Shown: one piece after another, positions 39,116-48,814 of the stretch
How the letters are laid out: each line of letters opens with the position of its first letter
Position numbering within the stretch: the stretch's first letter is position 1
Source: CAG-791 sp045130475
Lineage (GTDB): Bacteria; Bacillota; Clostridia; Lachnospirales; Lachnospiraceae
Direction: 5' to 3'
Length of the DNA: 64,000 nt
NCBI GenBank assembly: GCA_045130475.1
Contig: JBGUPU010000037.1
Span: forward strand, 54,172-118,171
Notes under the pieces: generated by a model
What the model saw: the letters and a program-made list of their open reading frames with translations, nothing else
What the model was told of the DNA's origin: nothing
Database searches by the model: none
Position numbers and translations under genes: made by a program

Positions 39116-39877
39116 ATGATACCCAGAATTATTCACTTCTGCTGGTTTGGCGGAAACGAGCTCCCTAAAGAAACGAAACAGTATATACGAACATGGCGGA
39201 GGACTTTAAAAGGATACAAAATACATCAGTGGAATGAGCAGAATTTTGATTTGTCTAAAGCACCGGAATATGTGAAGGAAGCCTACAAAGCAAAAAAGTA
39301 TGCGTTTGTCTCTGATTATGTGAGGATATATGCGCTGAAAAAATATGGCGGTGTTTATCTGGATACAGATGTGGAAATGATCAGGGATTTTTCAAAATAT
39401 CTGGAAGACAGCAGTCTGGTTCTTGGTTTTGAAAGCAACAGACTTTTGACCACAGCTTTTATAGCCAGTGTACCGGGCCATCCATTGATCGAAACTTTTG
39501 AGAAATTCTATTGGAGCCATCATTTTATCATGGAAGACGGCAGTTATGATGTCACACCTATTAATGACAGAATTTCTGAACTGGCTGTTGAATGGGGTCT
39601 GGATCTGGATCTGGATGCTTATCAGGAGTTAAAAGACAATATTAAAGTCTATCCCAGAGACTATTTTGCGGCATTTGATATTTATAACTGGCACACAAAA
39701 GTGACTAAGAATACATGTGCCATTCATCACATGGCTGCCAGTTGGGTCGGACCGAAAAAGAAAATCCGTTTTACGGTGATAAAAGTCATCCATTTCATGA
39801 TCGGTGTACAGAATTACGACAGAATCCGGACTATGATTAAACAAAGAAAAGGGAAAGAATATAATAAAAAAAAATAG
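39116..39877 (+). CDS. GT32-family glycosyltransferase (capsular polysaccharide type)
   Basis: The 253-residue protein has the GT32/OCH1-like start IPRIIHFCWFGGNELPKE and the catalytic segment AFVSDYVRIYALKKYGGVYLDTDVE near residue 65-85, which includes the DxD. These enzymes transfer hexoses or amino sugars in bacterial capsule synthesis. The C-terminal ALHHMAASW-like AIHHMAASWVGPKKK is also typical. It lies 31 bases after the second Wzz gene and 18 before wzx. Confidence 0.88.
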   Translation: MIPRIIHFCWFGGNELPKETKQYIRTWRRTLKGYKIHQWNEQNFDLSKAPEYVKEAYKAKKYAFVSDYVRIYALKKYGGVYLDTDVEMIRDFSKYLEDSSLVLGFESNRLLTTAFIASVPGHPLIETFEKFYWSHHFIMEDGSYDVTPINDRISELAVEWGLDLDLDAYQELKDNIKVYPRDYFAAFDIYNWHTKVTKNTCAIHHMAASWVGPKKKIRFTVIKVIHFMIGVQNYDRIRTMIKQRKGKEYNKKK

Positions 39878-39895
39878 TTTGTTAGGCAACAGTAT

Positions 39896-41419
39896 ATGGG
39901 AAGAACAGAAAAAAGCATACGTAATTTCATATTTGCGATAGCATCACAGGTAGTGACAGTTGCTTTATCATTTATTACAAGAACCTGCCTGATTTATACG
40001 CTGGGAATTGAAGCGGTCTCTATTAACGGACTTTTTACAGAAGTCATCACTGCCTTGTCCCTGGCAGAGCTTGGGGTCGGTTCCGCAATTGTCTACAATC
40101 TTTATAAGCCGCTTGCAGATGGTGATCATCAGAAAGTATCTCAGCTGATGAATTTGTTTAGAAAGGCATATGGGATTATCGCCTTGGCAACTCTGGTAAT
40201 CGGAGTCAGCCTGACTCCCTGGATTCAGTTTTTTATCAGAGATTTGTCTTACGACATTAGCTATATCCGTGTTATATATTTAATGTTTGTTTTTCAGAGT
40301 GCTGTATCCTATTTGTTTTCTTACAAAATTGCGCTTCTGGAAGCAGATCAGAATTCATATATTGTTACGAGTATAAGCACTATTTTCCGGATCGTCGGTA
40401 CTATCCTGATTTTGGTCATTTTGGTGGTGACCAGAAAATATATCGTTTTTTTAGGCGCGCATATTTTGCTGGTCCTCTCAACGAATGCGTATGCATCTCA
40501 TGTAGTCAATAAAAAATACCCTTATCTTGACAAAAAAGAAAAACTACCGAAAGAGGAGCGGGCACAGATTTTTGGAAATGTCCGAAATATCTTTGTCAAA
40601 CAATTTGCCGGCCGTGTGGTCGATTCAACGGATAATATCCTGATTTCCACTTTGGTCAGCACCCTTCTGGTCGGCTATTACTCCAACTATCTCGTGGTGA
40701 TCGGTGTATTTAGACAATTATCGGATAAAATGATGGCAGCCGCTCAGGCAAGTATGGGTAATTTATTTGTCACAGAGAGAACTGAAAGTAAAATAGTGAC
40801 GCTTACCCGTCTTACTTTCATTTTTTATGCATTTGGCAGTATTGCAGCCGTTGGCGTATTTGCCTGTATTCAACCCTTTATCAGACTGTGGTTAGGTAAT
40901 CAATACCTTTTGGATTATTCAGTCGTTGCGGTTCTGAGTCTTTTATTAGTCACGGAAATCACTTACCAACCGCTGTCTTCGGCCATGCATCTGTCCGGTT
41001 TTTTTGTAATAGGACGTAACATTTCTTTTGTGAGTGCGGTGGTCAATCTTGCTGTGTCTATCATTCTGGGAATGAAGATTGGAATGATCGGTATTTTCCT
41101 TGGTACTATGTGCACCTACACAATTGAAATTATTACAAAAGTGTATTATCTGTTTAAACTGTATTTTAAAGAGAATTCATCTCAATATGTCTTCTTTTGG
41201 CTTAAGATGCTGCTTGTTTTCATCGCGGAAACAGCAACCATTTATATCCTTACCAGTCATATGCATTTAGCTGCATTTCCGGCTTTTATATTTAATGGTT
41301 TTTTATCCGTACTTCTTACATTTGCTGTCATAACACTGGTATTTGGCAGATCTGATGCATACATTTACTCAAAACACTTGTTCATGAGGTATTTAAAAAA
41401 GGTCTTGAGAAAGAGATGA
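39896..41419 (+). CDS. wzx: Polysaccharide flippase Wzx
   Basis: The 507-residue protein has about 12-14 membrane segments with the MOP-superfamily pattern (an N-terminal basic residue run, SIRNFIFAIASQVVTVALSF, and FGNVRNIFVKQFAGRVVDSTDN in the middle). It should move the lipid-linked repeat across the membrane. Its stop overlaps the next gene by four bases (ATGA). The ribosome binding site is weak. Assignment to wzx is by topology and context. Confidence 0.88.
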   Translation: MGRTEKSIRNFIFAIASQVVTVALSFITRTCLIYTLGIEAVSINGLFTEVITALSLAELGVGSAIVYNLYKPLADGDHQKVSQLMNLFRKAYGIIALATLVIGVSLTPWIQFFIRDLSYDISYIRVIYLMFVFQSAVSYLFSYKIALLEADQNSYIVTSISTIFRIVGTILILVILVVTRKYIVFLGAHILLVLSTNAYASHVVNKKYPYLDKKEKLPKEERAQIFGNVRNIFVKQFAGRVVDSTDNILISTLVSTLLVGYYSNYLVVIGVFRQLSDKMMAAAQASMGNLFVTERTESKIVTLTRLTFIFYAFGSIAAVGVFACIQPFIRLWLGNQYLLDYSVVAVLSLLLVTEITYQPLSSAMHLSGFFVIGRNISFVSAVVNLAVSIILGMKIGMIGIFLGTMCTYTIEIITKVYYLFKLYFKENSSQYVFFWLKMLLVFIAETATIYILTSHMHLAAFPAFIFNGFLSVLLTFAVITLVFGRSDAYIYSKHLFMRYLKKVLRKR

Positions 41420-42363
41420 AGTTAATTGAATTGATCAAAAAAGCCAGGCGTTTGGGTCTGATTCTCGGAGTCAAGAAGCTGGCAGGCTATGAAGCGGTAT
41501 TTTCCTGGGGAGTCAGAAGACGAATCAAGGGACGGGAGCTGTATAAAAAACAGGGTACTGAGGATCCTTTTACAATCTTTCCTCATTCAGACAGATATTG
41601 GTATGCGGACCCCCTGCTGTGCGAGTACGAAAATCGTCAAGTCGTGTTCATGGAGTGTATGGACAGAAAAACCGAGATCGGTTCCATCGGATATGTCGAT
41701 TTGACTGAATATGGCCAGAAAAAACCTCAGGTTAAGATTGTCATCAAAGAAAAATTTCATATGTCATTCCCCATGACTTTTTTATGGGGAGATGACTTAT
41801 ATCTTCTCCCTGAAACAGAGATGAATGACAGCCTGGTTTTATATCGCTGTACATCTTTTCCCGAGAAATGGGAGAAAGTTGCAGAGCTGCTGCCGGGCCA
41901 TAAAATCGTAGACTCCGTACTCATCAAAATAGAGGATAATAAAGCTTCATTTCTGGCCTCTGAATTTAATCCTCAGGATCCTAAACTGACACGTTTCTGC
42001 AGATTTGATCTGGTAAAAGAAGCAGCAGGTATCTCGGCTGTGTGGCATGGCCCGGATCAGGACCATTATGCTTATGATTCGAGAACTGCCGGGGGACTAA
42101 TTGAGAACACTATTATCCCGCTGCAGAGGAGTACACCCGGAATCTACGGGTATTCTATTAAATTTCATGCTTTTAAGGATTCAATGGTTCAAAAGCTGCG
42201 TCGGGAGATTCTTCCATCTGATCTTCATATTGCAGGCAGACAAAAAAAGCTGATCGGCACACATACATACAGCCGGTCAAGTGATTTTGAAGTTATTGAT
42301 GTAGAGTATCTTGTGTTTGTGAAAGACAAATGGATAAAACGTTTTAAGGGGAGCTTAAAGTGA
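41416..42363 (+). CDS. Protein resembling the GINT1 N-terminal (beta-propeller-like) domain
   Basis: The 315-residue soluble protein has the pattern YWYADPLLCEYENRQVVFMEC, FHMSFPMTFLWGDDLYLLPET and later segments typical of the domain named after the N-terminus of plant glucosamine inositolphosphorylceramide transferase 1. This fold resembles five-bladed propeller glycosidases. In bacteria it is common in O-antigen and capsule clusters with no proven reaction. It overlaps wzx and the next gene by four bases each (ATGA, GTGA), so the three are tightly coupled. A role in glycan transfer is inference. Confidence 0.65.
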   Translation: MKLIELIKKARRLGLILGVKKLAGYEAVFSWGVRRRIKGRELYKKQGTEDPFTIFPHSDRYWYADPLLCEYENRQVVFMECMDRKTEIGSIGYVDLTEYGQKKPQVKIVIKEKFHMSFPMTFLWGDDLYLLPETEMNDSLVLYRCTSFPEKWEKVAELLPGHKIVDSVLIKIEDNKASFLASEFNPQDPKLTRFCRFDLVKEAAGISAVWHGPDQDHYAYDSRTAGGLIENTIIPLQRSTPGIYGYSIKFHAFKDSMVQKLRREILPSDLHIAGRQKKLIGTHTYSRSSDFEVIDVEYLVFVKDKWIKRFKGSLK

Positions 42364-43598
42364 AAGTTTTATTAGTAAATAAATTTCACTACTTAAAGGG
42401 CGGTTCTGAAACTTACTATTTCGGGCTGGGAAAACTTCTGAAAGAAAAAGGATGCGATGTCATTTACTTTTCTATGAAGGATGACAGGAACATCCCTTGT
42501 GAGCAGGACAAGTATTTTGTAGATAACATTGATTTTAATGCAAAAATGAGTCCGATCAAAGTAATGACTGCATCCGCCAAACTGCTTTATTCACTTGAGG
42601 CAAAGCGGAAATTCGAACAACTTCTGCGCGATGAAAAACCGGATATTATTCATTTGAATATTTTTCAAAGCCAGCTTACGGATTCAATTGTCTTCGCGGC
42701 TCTGAAATATCATATTCCAATTGTATATACTGCTCATGATCTCAAGTCAGTCTGCCCATCCTATCTGATGATGAATCATGGAATGATATGTGACAGATGT
42801 ATCAATGGAAATTACTGGCACTGTGTCAGGTCGAAGTGCATGAAAAATTCCAGAGCAAAGAGCCTGCTGGCCGCACTGGAGGCACAGACTTATCGGCTCC
42901 ACAGGACCTATGACAGGATGGACCTGATCATATGTCCGTCCCAGCATCATAGGAGAAGACTGGCACAGGGACGGATCTGCAATCCCCGTATTCTTCACTA
43001 TATGCCCAACTTTCTTCCGGAGGGGACTGCTTATGATGCCGGAGAGGAGACAGGGCCTTACTACCTGTATTTTGGCAGGCTGAGTGAAGAAAAAGGGATT
43101 ATGACTCTGCTTCAGGCATATAACAAGGCCAATGTAAAAAAGCCCCTCTATTTAGTGGGTACAGGTCCCCAGGAAGCAGATATTCGTCAGTATATTCAGC
43201 AGAATATGCCAGGTAAGGCAGTAAAGATGCTGGGATATAAGACAGGCGACGAACTGAAAAAAATCGTCTCATCTGCGTATTGTGTAATCCTTCCCAGCAT
43301 ATGCTGTGAAAATGCGCCCTATTCAATCATGGAGGCGCAGGCTTTGGGCCGTCCGGCAATTGTGTCTGATAACGGCGGCCTTCCTGAGCTCGTCAAAGAG
43401 GGAGTAAACGGATATATATTCCGCGGAAACGACGCAGATGATTTATGCGGCAAAATAGAAAAAATGGAGCATAGTACATTTCCGGGAAATGAAATCTGCC
43501 AGATGGCAAGAGAAAAATTTTCTCCTGACAAATATGTGCGCACACTAATCTCGGAGTACGAACGCCTGATCAGCCATAGTAAAAACCGCTTATCATGA
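42360..43598 (+). CDS. Family 4 glycosyltransferase
   Basis: The 412-residue protein has the GT4 N-terminal pattern KVLLVNKFHYLKGGSETYY and the C-terminal retaining-transferase signature YYLYFGRLSEEKGIMTLLQA, then SICCENAPYSIMEAQALGRP, with the conserved Glu pair. A cysteine-rich segment near 135-160 (CPSYLMMNHGMICDRC) is common in one bacterial GT4 subgroup and may bind metal. The GTG start at 42360 overlaps the previous stop. Donor sugar unknown. Confidence 0.88.
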   Translation: MKVLLVNKFHYLKGGSETYYFGLGKLLKEKGCDVIYFSMKDDRNIPCEQDKYFVDNIDFNAKMSPIKVMTASAKLLYSLEAKRKFEQLLRDEKPDIIHLNIFQSQLTDSIVFAALKYHIPIVYTAHDLKSVCPSYLMMNHGMICDRCINGNYWHCVRSKCMKNSRAKSLLAALEAQTYRLHRTYDRMDLIICPSQHHRRRLAQGRICNPRILHYMPNFLPEGTAYDAGEETGPYYLYFGRLSEEKGIMTLLQAYNKANVKKPLYLVGTGPQEADIRQYIQQNMPGKAVKMLGYKTGDELKKIVSSAYCVILPSICCENAPYSIMEAQALGRPAIVSDNGGLPELVKEGVNGYIFRGNDADDLCGKIEKMEHSTFPGNEICQMAREKFSPDKYVRTLISEYERLISHSKNRLS

Positions 43599-43632
43599 CA
43601 GGATGATTTGGCAAGAGGGAGATTCGTTTTTG

Positions 43633-44586
43633 ATGAAATTTATTCAATTATGGGAGATAAAATTCCGAATCATTTTTATTTCCGCTTTTATTTTGCTTGC
43701 CGTTGGTGCAGGAAGTGTATACCATCTGATAAAGCGTTCCTATACAGATCCTGTCTTAATGGAAGTTAATATAGAAAACGAAAAAGTAACTGATCCGATT
43801 AAATATTTATTTTTCGCAGATCTTCATGAGAATAGTTTTGGGGAGAATAATGATCAGCTGTATGATCAGATTCGAGCCCTGAATCCGGATTTTATACTTA
43901 TTGGCGGAGATATTATAAGCTGGACAACAGAAGACGGGAGACCCTATACAGGAGATGTAATTAAAAACCTGTCCGAGATAGCGGATGTTTATTTTTGCCT
44001 CGGCAATCATGAGATTGAATACATGATTCCCCGGAATGAAATTGAATATACCAATATAGACCGCGAGAATTCTGCATTTTCGTTGCCGGATACAGATAAT
44101 AACGGACTGGTCACGACAATCAAAAATGCAGGGGGCGTTGTTCTTCAAAAAACATGGACAGATATTGAAGTCAGAGGAACAAAGATCCGGATCGGTGCAG
44201 CCTTTGAAGATATGTACAGTCTGGATGAGAGTAATCCCAGCCTGACAATGCAGCCGGGAATGTATTCTTTCCTGACAGATTACCAGGATACAGATGCATT
44301 TACAATTTATATGGCACACAGACCCTCCAGTTTCCTCCTGAGGAACGGATCATCTCTTTGGGATATCGATGTAGTTATGTGCGGACATGAACATGGCGGA
44401 CAGGTAGTCCTTCCTTTCGCGGGAGGTCTGTTCAGCAGAGAGAGAGGTTTTTTCCCTGATTACACCCACGGGGCTTTTAAGATGGGAAATACAGATTTGG
44501 TTGTCACTTCCGGCCTGGGAAGCGATGAAGAGCTTCTGCCCAGATTTAATAATCCTCCCGAGATGGTTCTGGTCACGGTGCGATGA
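43633..44586 (+). CDS. Membrane-anchored metallophosphoesterase
   Basis: The calcineurin-like motifs are complete: FADLHEN near residue 60, GGDIISW near 95, GNHEIEY near 128 and CGHEHGGQ near 260. A signal anchor (about 8-27) places the catalytic domain outside the cell. The family (YkuE/YaeI-like) hydrolyses phosphodiesters or lipid-linked phosphates. I start at ATG 43633 because GAGGGAG lies about 11 bases upstream and the hydrophobic anchor begins just after. ATG 43603 would add ten residues. A role in recycling undecaprenyl pyrophosphate or trimming the glycan is inference. Confidence 0.8.
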   Translation: MKFIQLWEIKFRIIFISAFILLAVGAGSVYHLIKRSYTDPVLMEVNIENEKVTDPIKYLFFADLHENSFGENNDQLYDQIRALNPDFILIGGDIISWTTEDGRPYTGDVIKNLSEIADVYFCLGNHEIEYMIPRNEIEYTNIDRENSAFSLPDTDNNGLVTTIKNAGGVVLQKTWTDIEVRGTKIRIGAAFEDMYSLDESNPSLTMQPGMYSFLTDYQDTDAFTIYMAHRPSSFLLRNGSSLWDIDVVMCGHEHGGQVVLPFAGGLFSRERGFFPDYTHGAFKMGNTDLVVTSGLGSDEELLPRFNNPPEMVLVTVR

Positions 44587-44622
44587 TTTCCTCAATTGTG
44601 CCACCTTAATTAGATGAAAGGG

Positions 44623-44652
44623 GCATGGTGTTAGCTCCTCATAATACCATGC
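44623..44652 (+). promoter_or_regulatory. Hairpin just before the polymerase gene
   Basis: An 11-base-pair stem with one G-T pair (44623-44633 with 44642-44652) has the loop GCTCCTCA, which contains CTCCTC, complementary to a Shine-Dalgarno core. No U tract follows. The next start codon is 44666, so the element could limit translation. Confidence 0.4.
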
Positions 44653-44665
44653 AAAGAGTATTGAT

Positions 44666-45931
44666 ATGCTGATCAACAGGAAATACTTGTTTCTTTTGGC
44701 CAATTTCATTATGTTTGTAGCGACGATAATGAGTGAAACCGATTTATTCTGGGGAGGAGTGGGAGTTAAGATCAAATATCTGTTTATACTGTATTGTCTG
44801 ATAGATATCATGCAGTACAGAAAAAATAATTTTGGCTCTAATCTGATCATGGTGTTTCTGATATTTGCTGCGTATATCCTGCTGTGGAGATATGTATTTA
44901 TAAACCCTGATATGATGGAGTATATATCCAGTCATACAATGATCATGCTCTATTTTTTAATGCTATTGATTACTTCAACTCAGGAGGTTTTACACTATCA
45001 ATGTGTCGAGGAATACACAATTACATCATGTGCCGCAATTATTGCAACATTGTCTATACAGGTAATTACACATAGATATGATTTGATTTTAAATCCAGCG
45101 TTTGCAATATACTCCTTCTTAGCACATGATGTCATGCGTTCAAGTTTTGGATTTTTACATGCGAATTACGTTGGGAATATGTGTTTTATAATGCTGTCAA
45201 TCCTGTTTATATTTTATTTGGAATTCTCAGACAATCCTTTGCTGCATTCACGTAGTAAAATAATCATATTACTGCTCGCATGTGTAATCTTTATGATTTT
45301 GTTATCTTCATCATCCAGAACAGCTTTTATCAGTATCGGTATCTTTGTTTTTGGCACTTCCTTAGTAAAAATAATAGGAAGAATTCGTTTTACAGCAAAA
45401 TCTATCAAATTAATGAAACGAGCTTTCATTATTGGACTATTGCTTTTTGCTGTTTTTTTCTTTGCATCAGGATTATGGGATTATATATGGGTAAAGTCTA
45501 ATCGATCATTAAACGTCACTGAAAATGTGCATTGGGTTCCCATTCTTGGAACGATATGGACTGGTATGGGATTTGTAGAAAACGGAGCGTTTATTTCCGA
45601 TCCATATAATGCAAATCTTAGTGCTTTTGGTGTAGAGACTTCCTCGCTGGACATGAACTTTTTATATATCTATTGTACAACCGGAATACTGGGCTGCTGT
45701 ATGATGGCATTTATATTGATTATTCTCGGAGTCAGTCTATATTTGAACAGAGAAGAGAAATATGGTGTCTATTATCTGGTCTTATATTTTACCCTGCTCT
45801 TTTATGCCTTCTGGGAAACAATACTATTTACGTATAGGTTTTGGCTTATGTTGATTCCTCATGTAATTCTCTTATACGGTGCGAACAGGAAGAAATCAAC
45901 GGATGTGGCTGAAGAATCATCTCTTTATTAA
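44666..45931 (+). CDS. Putative O-antigen/polysaccharide polymerase Wzy
   Basis: The 421-residue protein has about ten membrane helices and one long hydrophilic loop after residue 290 (from KSNRSLNVTENVHW), the standard layout of Wzy and ligase proteins. SSSSRTAFISIGIF near 200 matches the common Ser/Arg motif of this class. It is the only polymerase candidate in the cluster. The start is weakly supported by AAAGAG. Sequence divergence is normal for Wzy, so the call is mainly by topology and context. Confidence 0.7.
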   Translation: MLINRKYLFLLANFIMFVATIMSETDLFWGGVGVKIKYLFILYCLIDIMQYRKNNFGSNLIMVFLIFAAYILLWRYVFINPDMMEYISSHTMIMLYFLMLLITSTQEVLHYQCVEEYTITSCAAIIATLSIQVITHRYDLILNPAFAIYSFLAHDVMRSSFGFLHANYVGNMCFIMLSILFIFYLEFSDNPLLHSRSKIIILLLACVIFMILLSSSSRTAFISIGIFVFGTSLVKIIGRIRFTAKSIKLMKRAFIIGLLLFAVFFFASGLWDYIWVKSNRSLNVTENVHWVPILGTIWTGMGFVENGAFISDPYNANLSAFGVETSSLDMNFLYIYCTTGILGCCMMAFILIILGVSLYLNREEKYGVYYLVLYFTLLFYAFWETILFTYRFWLMLIPHVILLYGANRKKSTDVAEESSLY

Positions 45932-45956
45932 TTTAGGTAAAGATAGGGAAAGGAAT

Positions 45957-48767
45957 ATGCAGAAAATCAGTCATAAAGGGAGCATGAGACGTTCACTATC
46001 GGCAATAATTATTTCAGCTATAGCAATTGTTTCAATTACTATTATTGCTAAAACCACTCATACCGAAAATTTAACCCATCAGGTTGAAGATTTATCCGAT
46101 AATATTGAAAATGTATCAAATAAATCAGAAGAAAGTGGATCCGATAGCAAAGAACTGTCAGATGTTAAAGATATATTGGACACGATTACATCTGACGTAA
46201 TCTATGTACAGCATGATGATAATGGCAAGGATATTTATATACTCAGTTCGCAGGGAGATACTACAACTGTTTATCAGATATTAAATGTTAATCTCACAGC
46301 TGCTAAACAATGGACAGAAACCGGGCTATATGTAAATAACACTGAAAACGACTGTTGTGCTACAGCGCCGAATGAATATATCCATGTGAAAGAAGGTGAA
46401 GAATACTTTATCAGGCTGTTTGGCATGCAGGACGATTATATTGGAGAAAACGGACAAGTTCTGTCACATGTTACCCCGGTCTTATTTACAGACGATAATG
46501 ACAAGGCTGTTGGCAGTGCCCTTGCTGGAACCTATACCGATGGAGAAAACGGGATAGAGATTTCTGTCCCTTCCGGTGCAACCAGAATGCATATTACATA
46601 TGCAAATTACCATGCTTTTTCCATTCAAAAAAAGGTGGTTTTGAATAAGGAGCAGTTTGACCAGATAAAAAATCAACAGGATGCGCTTTTGTCTTCAGTG
46701 GACGACAGCTACGAAAACTATAAAAACGATCCCATTTTATACGATGAATTTGACAAAGCATATATTACCTTTGTTAATGAAGGTATAAATGATGATATAG
46801 ACAAAATTGCTGATCTTTTCATCTCGAAAAACGCGCCCTTATGTTTTTCTACTTCTTCAGGAAACATGTTGAACTCTGCTTCCAACATGACTGAAACAAG
46901 GCAGGATGTCGCATTACGGATACAAAAATCCGGCGGAGAGATATTGGCACATAACGATCAGGTTGTTACAGAAGATAAACTAAGTGACACAGAGTTTATG
47001 TACGAATATTTTAAAGCATCCAGACAGAAACTGATAAATATGGGATTTGATGTGAATGGGATTCTCCTCACCGGCGGTGATGGCCAGATCATGGGAAGTC
47101 CGGACACAGCAAGATGGGTGTATTCAACTTATGATTATTCTGACCTGTACGGTGAACCCTATAACGGCCTTGAAGGACTCAGTTCGGTATATTACCGTTG
47201 GGGAGACACCGGATTATACGAATTCAATAATGACGTGCAGGAGATAAAAAACTATATAGATCAATTAATCGAGAATAAAAACTGGGCTGTACTTAGTTTC
47301 CAGGGCTTGTCTGATGTCAACAATGAAACTCTGAACGAAGTATTAGATTACATTAACAGCAAGAGACCTGATTCGATCGAGATTGCAACCTACAAAAAGA
47401 TGTATGACCGGTTAGCAAAAAAAGAATCTGTCATAAAAAATACAGTTAAAACATACTATGTTTCTGCAAATGGCACCGGCAGGGACGGAACAGATATTGA
47501 AGATCCGATCAGCCTGGATGTTCTGAAAACGAAGAGAATCAAGACAGGCGATACGATATTATTTAAAAGCGGTGATACTTTCTTTGGCAATGTTGAACTT
47601 CAGATTCTTGATGCAAATGATAAAAAGATAAGAATCTCAAGTTATGGAGAAGGAAGCCGGCCAACAATAAGTGCATACAAATATGTTGAAAATAACTGGG
47701 AGAAATCTGGTGAGAATGTTTACCGCATCGACATCCTTGATGAAAGTAAATACACCGGCTACACATCCCGGGATCCTGATGCCTTTAATATTGGATTTAT
47801 TGAAGATGACGATGGAAATAAGTATTACCAAAAGAAAAGTTCTGTTGATCAGTTGGCAGAAAAATATGATTTTTACAGCGATGGTGAACGTTATCTTTAC
47901 TTTAGAAGCGAACAAGATCCATACGAAACTTTGGGTGGTCTGAAGCTGGCAGTCAACACAAAACTTTTTGTAATGGCATCAAATATGGAGATTGACAACT
48001 TGCGATTTGCCTGTACCGGCGGACATGCACTTCAAATAGGAAGTTCTCCGGCAAAAAATGTCAGGATTTCCAATTGTTTGATTGAAGATATCGGAGGCAG
48101 CTACCTGGACCCGGACTATGATGAACGATACGGGAATGGAATCGAATTCTATGGATGTGATGCTGAGAATATTGAGATTACAGATAATATCATCCGCAAT
48201 GTATATGATGTGGCATTTACTATACAGGGTGATGTCGGATCCGGAAGGGATATTCTTGTGCACGACAATGTGTTTGTGAAAAATGCACAGGATTCAGAAA
48301 TCTGGGAAGGAAGCGCAGCTGCAGGTATAAATAACTATCAGTTTTACAATAATATATCAATCAACCAGGGACGTGGATGGGGATATGATGCTCGTCCGGA
48401 TCAGGACGCCTCGGCACATATTCTCTTATATGAGTATATGCCAGAAACTGCTGATTTTGGATTTCATCATAATTCAATCTATAACCCGCTGAGAGTGTAT
48501 TCGATCAAGCCTTCCATGGAAGATTTCTTTACGGACAATTTCATAAAGTCTGACTATAACACCTACTACATGGGTGAGGATGCCAGAATCTTTAATTACA
48601 TTTTCCCTTTTTGGGAAAAGGATGATTTTATTTCGTGGGCCCATAAAGAAGAACATTCTTCCTTTATTTCTCTTTCAGAAATTGACAGAGAAATCGTAAA
48701 CATGGCAAATACTTCAGATGATATCAAGAGCATTAAAAAGGCATTTGAGGATATTTCCAAAAAATAA
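45957..48767 (+). CDS. Secreted NodB-like/beta-helix fusion protein
   Basis: The 936-residue protein starts with a signal anchor (about 12-34) and a short coiled coil (40-75). A beta-rich domain (80-215) follows. A NodB-deacetylase-like domain lies at about 265-480, from YITFVNEGINDDIDKIAD to GGEILAHNDQV. A right-handed parallel beta-helix runs from about 498 to 936. The NodB region lacks the usual double Asp and second His of the metal site, so it may not deacetylate. Beta-helices of this type are polysaccharide lyases, epimerases or glycan-binding modules. The start ATG 45957 follows AAAGGA. Acting on the cluster's own glycan is inference. Confidence 0.75.
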   Translation: MQKISHKGSMRRSLSAIIISAIAIVSITIIAKTTHTENLTHQVEDLSDNIENVSNKSEESGSDSKELSDVKDILDTITSDVIYVQHDDNGKDIYILSSQGDTTTVYQILNVNLTAAKQWTETGLYVNNTENDCCATAPNEYIHVKEGEEYFIRLFGMQDDYIGENGQVLSHVTPVLFTDDNDKAVGSALAGTYTDGENGIEISVPSGATRMHITYANYHAFSIQKKVVLNKEQFDQIKNQQDALLSSVDDSYENYKNDPILYDEFDKAYITFVNEGINDDIDKIADLFISKNAPLCFSTSSGNMLNSASNMTETRQDVALRIQKSGGEILAHNDQVVTEDKLSDTEFMYEYFKASRQKLINMGFDVNGILLTGGDGQIMGSPDTARWVYSTYDYSDLYGEPYNGLEGLSSVYYRWGDTGLYEFNNDVQEIKNYIDQLIENKNWAVLSFQGLSDVNNETLNEVLDYINSKRPDSIEIATYKKMYDRLAKKESVIKNTVKTYYVSANGTGRDGTDIEDPISLDVLKTKRIKTGDTILFKSGDTFFGNVELQILDANDKKIRISSYGEGSRPTISAYKYVENNWEKSGENVYRIDILDESKYTGYTSRDPDAFNIGFIEDDDGNKYYQKKSSVDQLAEKYDFYSDGERYLYFRSEQDPYETLGGLKLAVNTKLFVMASNMEIDNLRFACTGGHALQIGSSPAKNVRISNCLIEDIGGSYLDPDYDERYGNGIEFYGCDAENIEITDNIIRNVYDVAFTIQGDVGSGRDILVHDNVFVKNAQDSEIWEGSAAAGINNYQFYNNISINQGRGWGYDARPDQDASAHILLYEYMPETADFGFHHNSIYNPLRVYSIKPSMEDFFTDNFIKSDYNTYYMGEDARIFNYIFPFWEKDDFISWAHKEEHSSFISLSEIDREIVNMANTSDDIKSIKKAFEDISKK

Positions 48768-48814
48768 GCTTTCAAATCATGTAATTATATAGAGTAAATA
48801 AGGGAGAAACAAAA

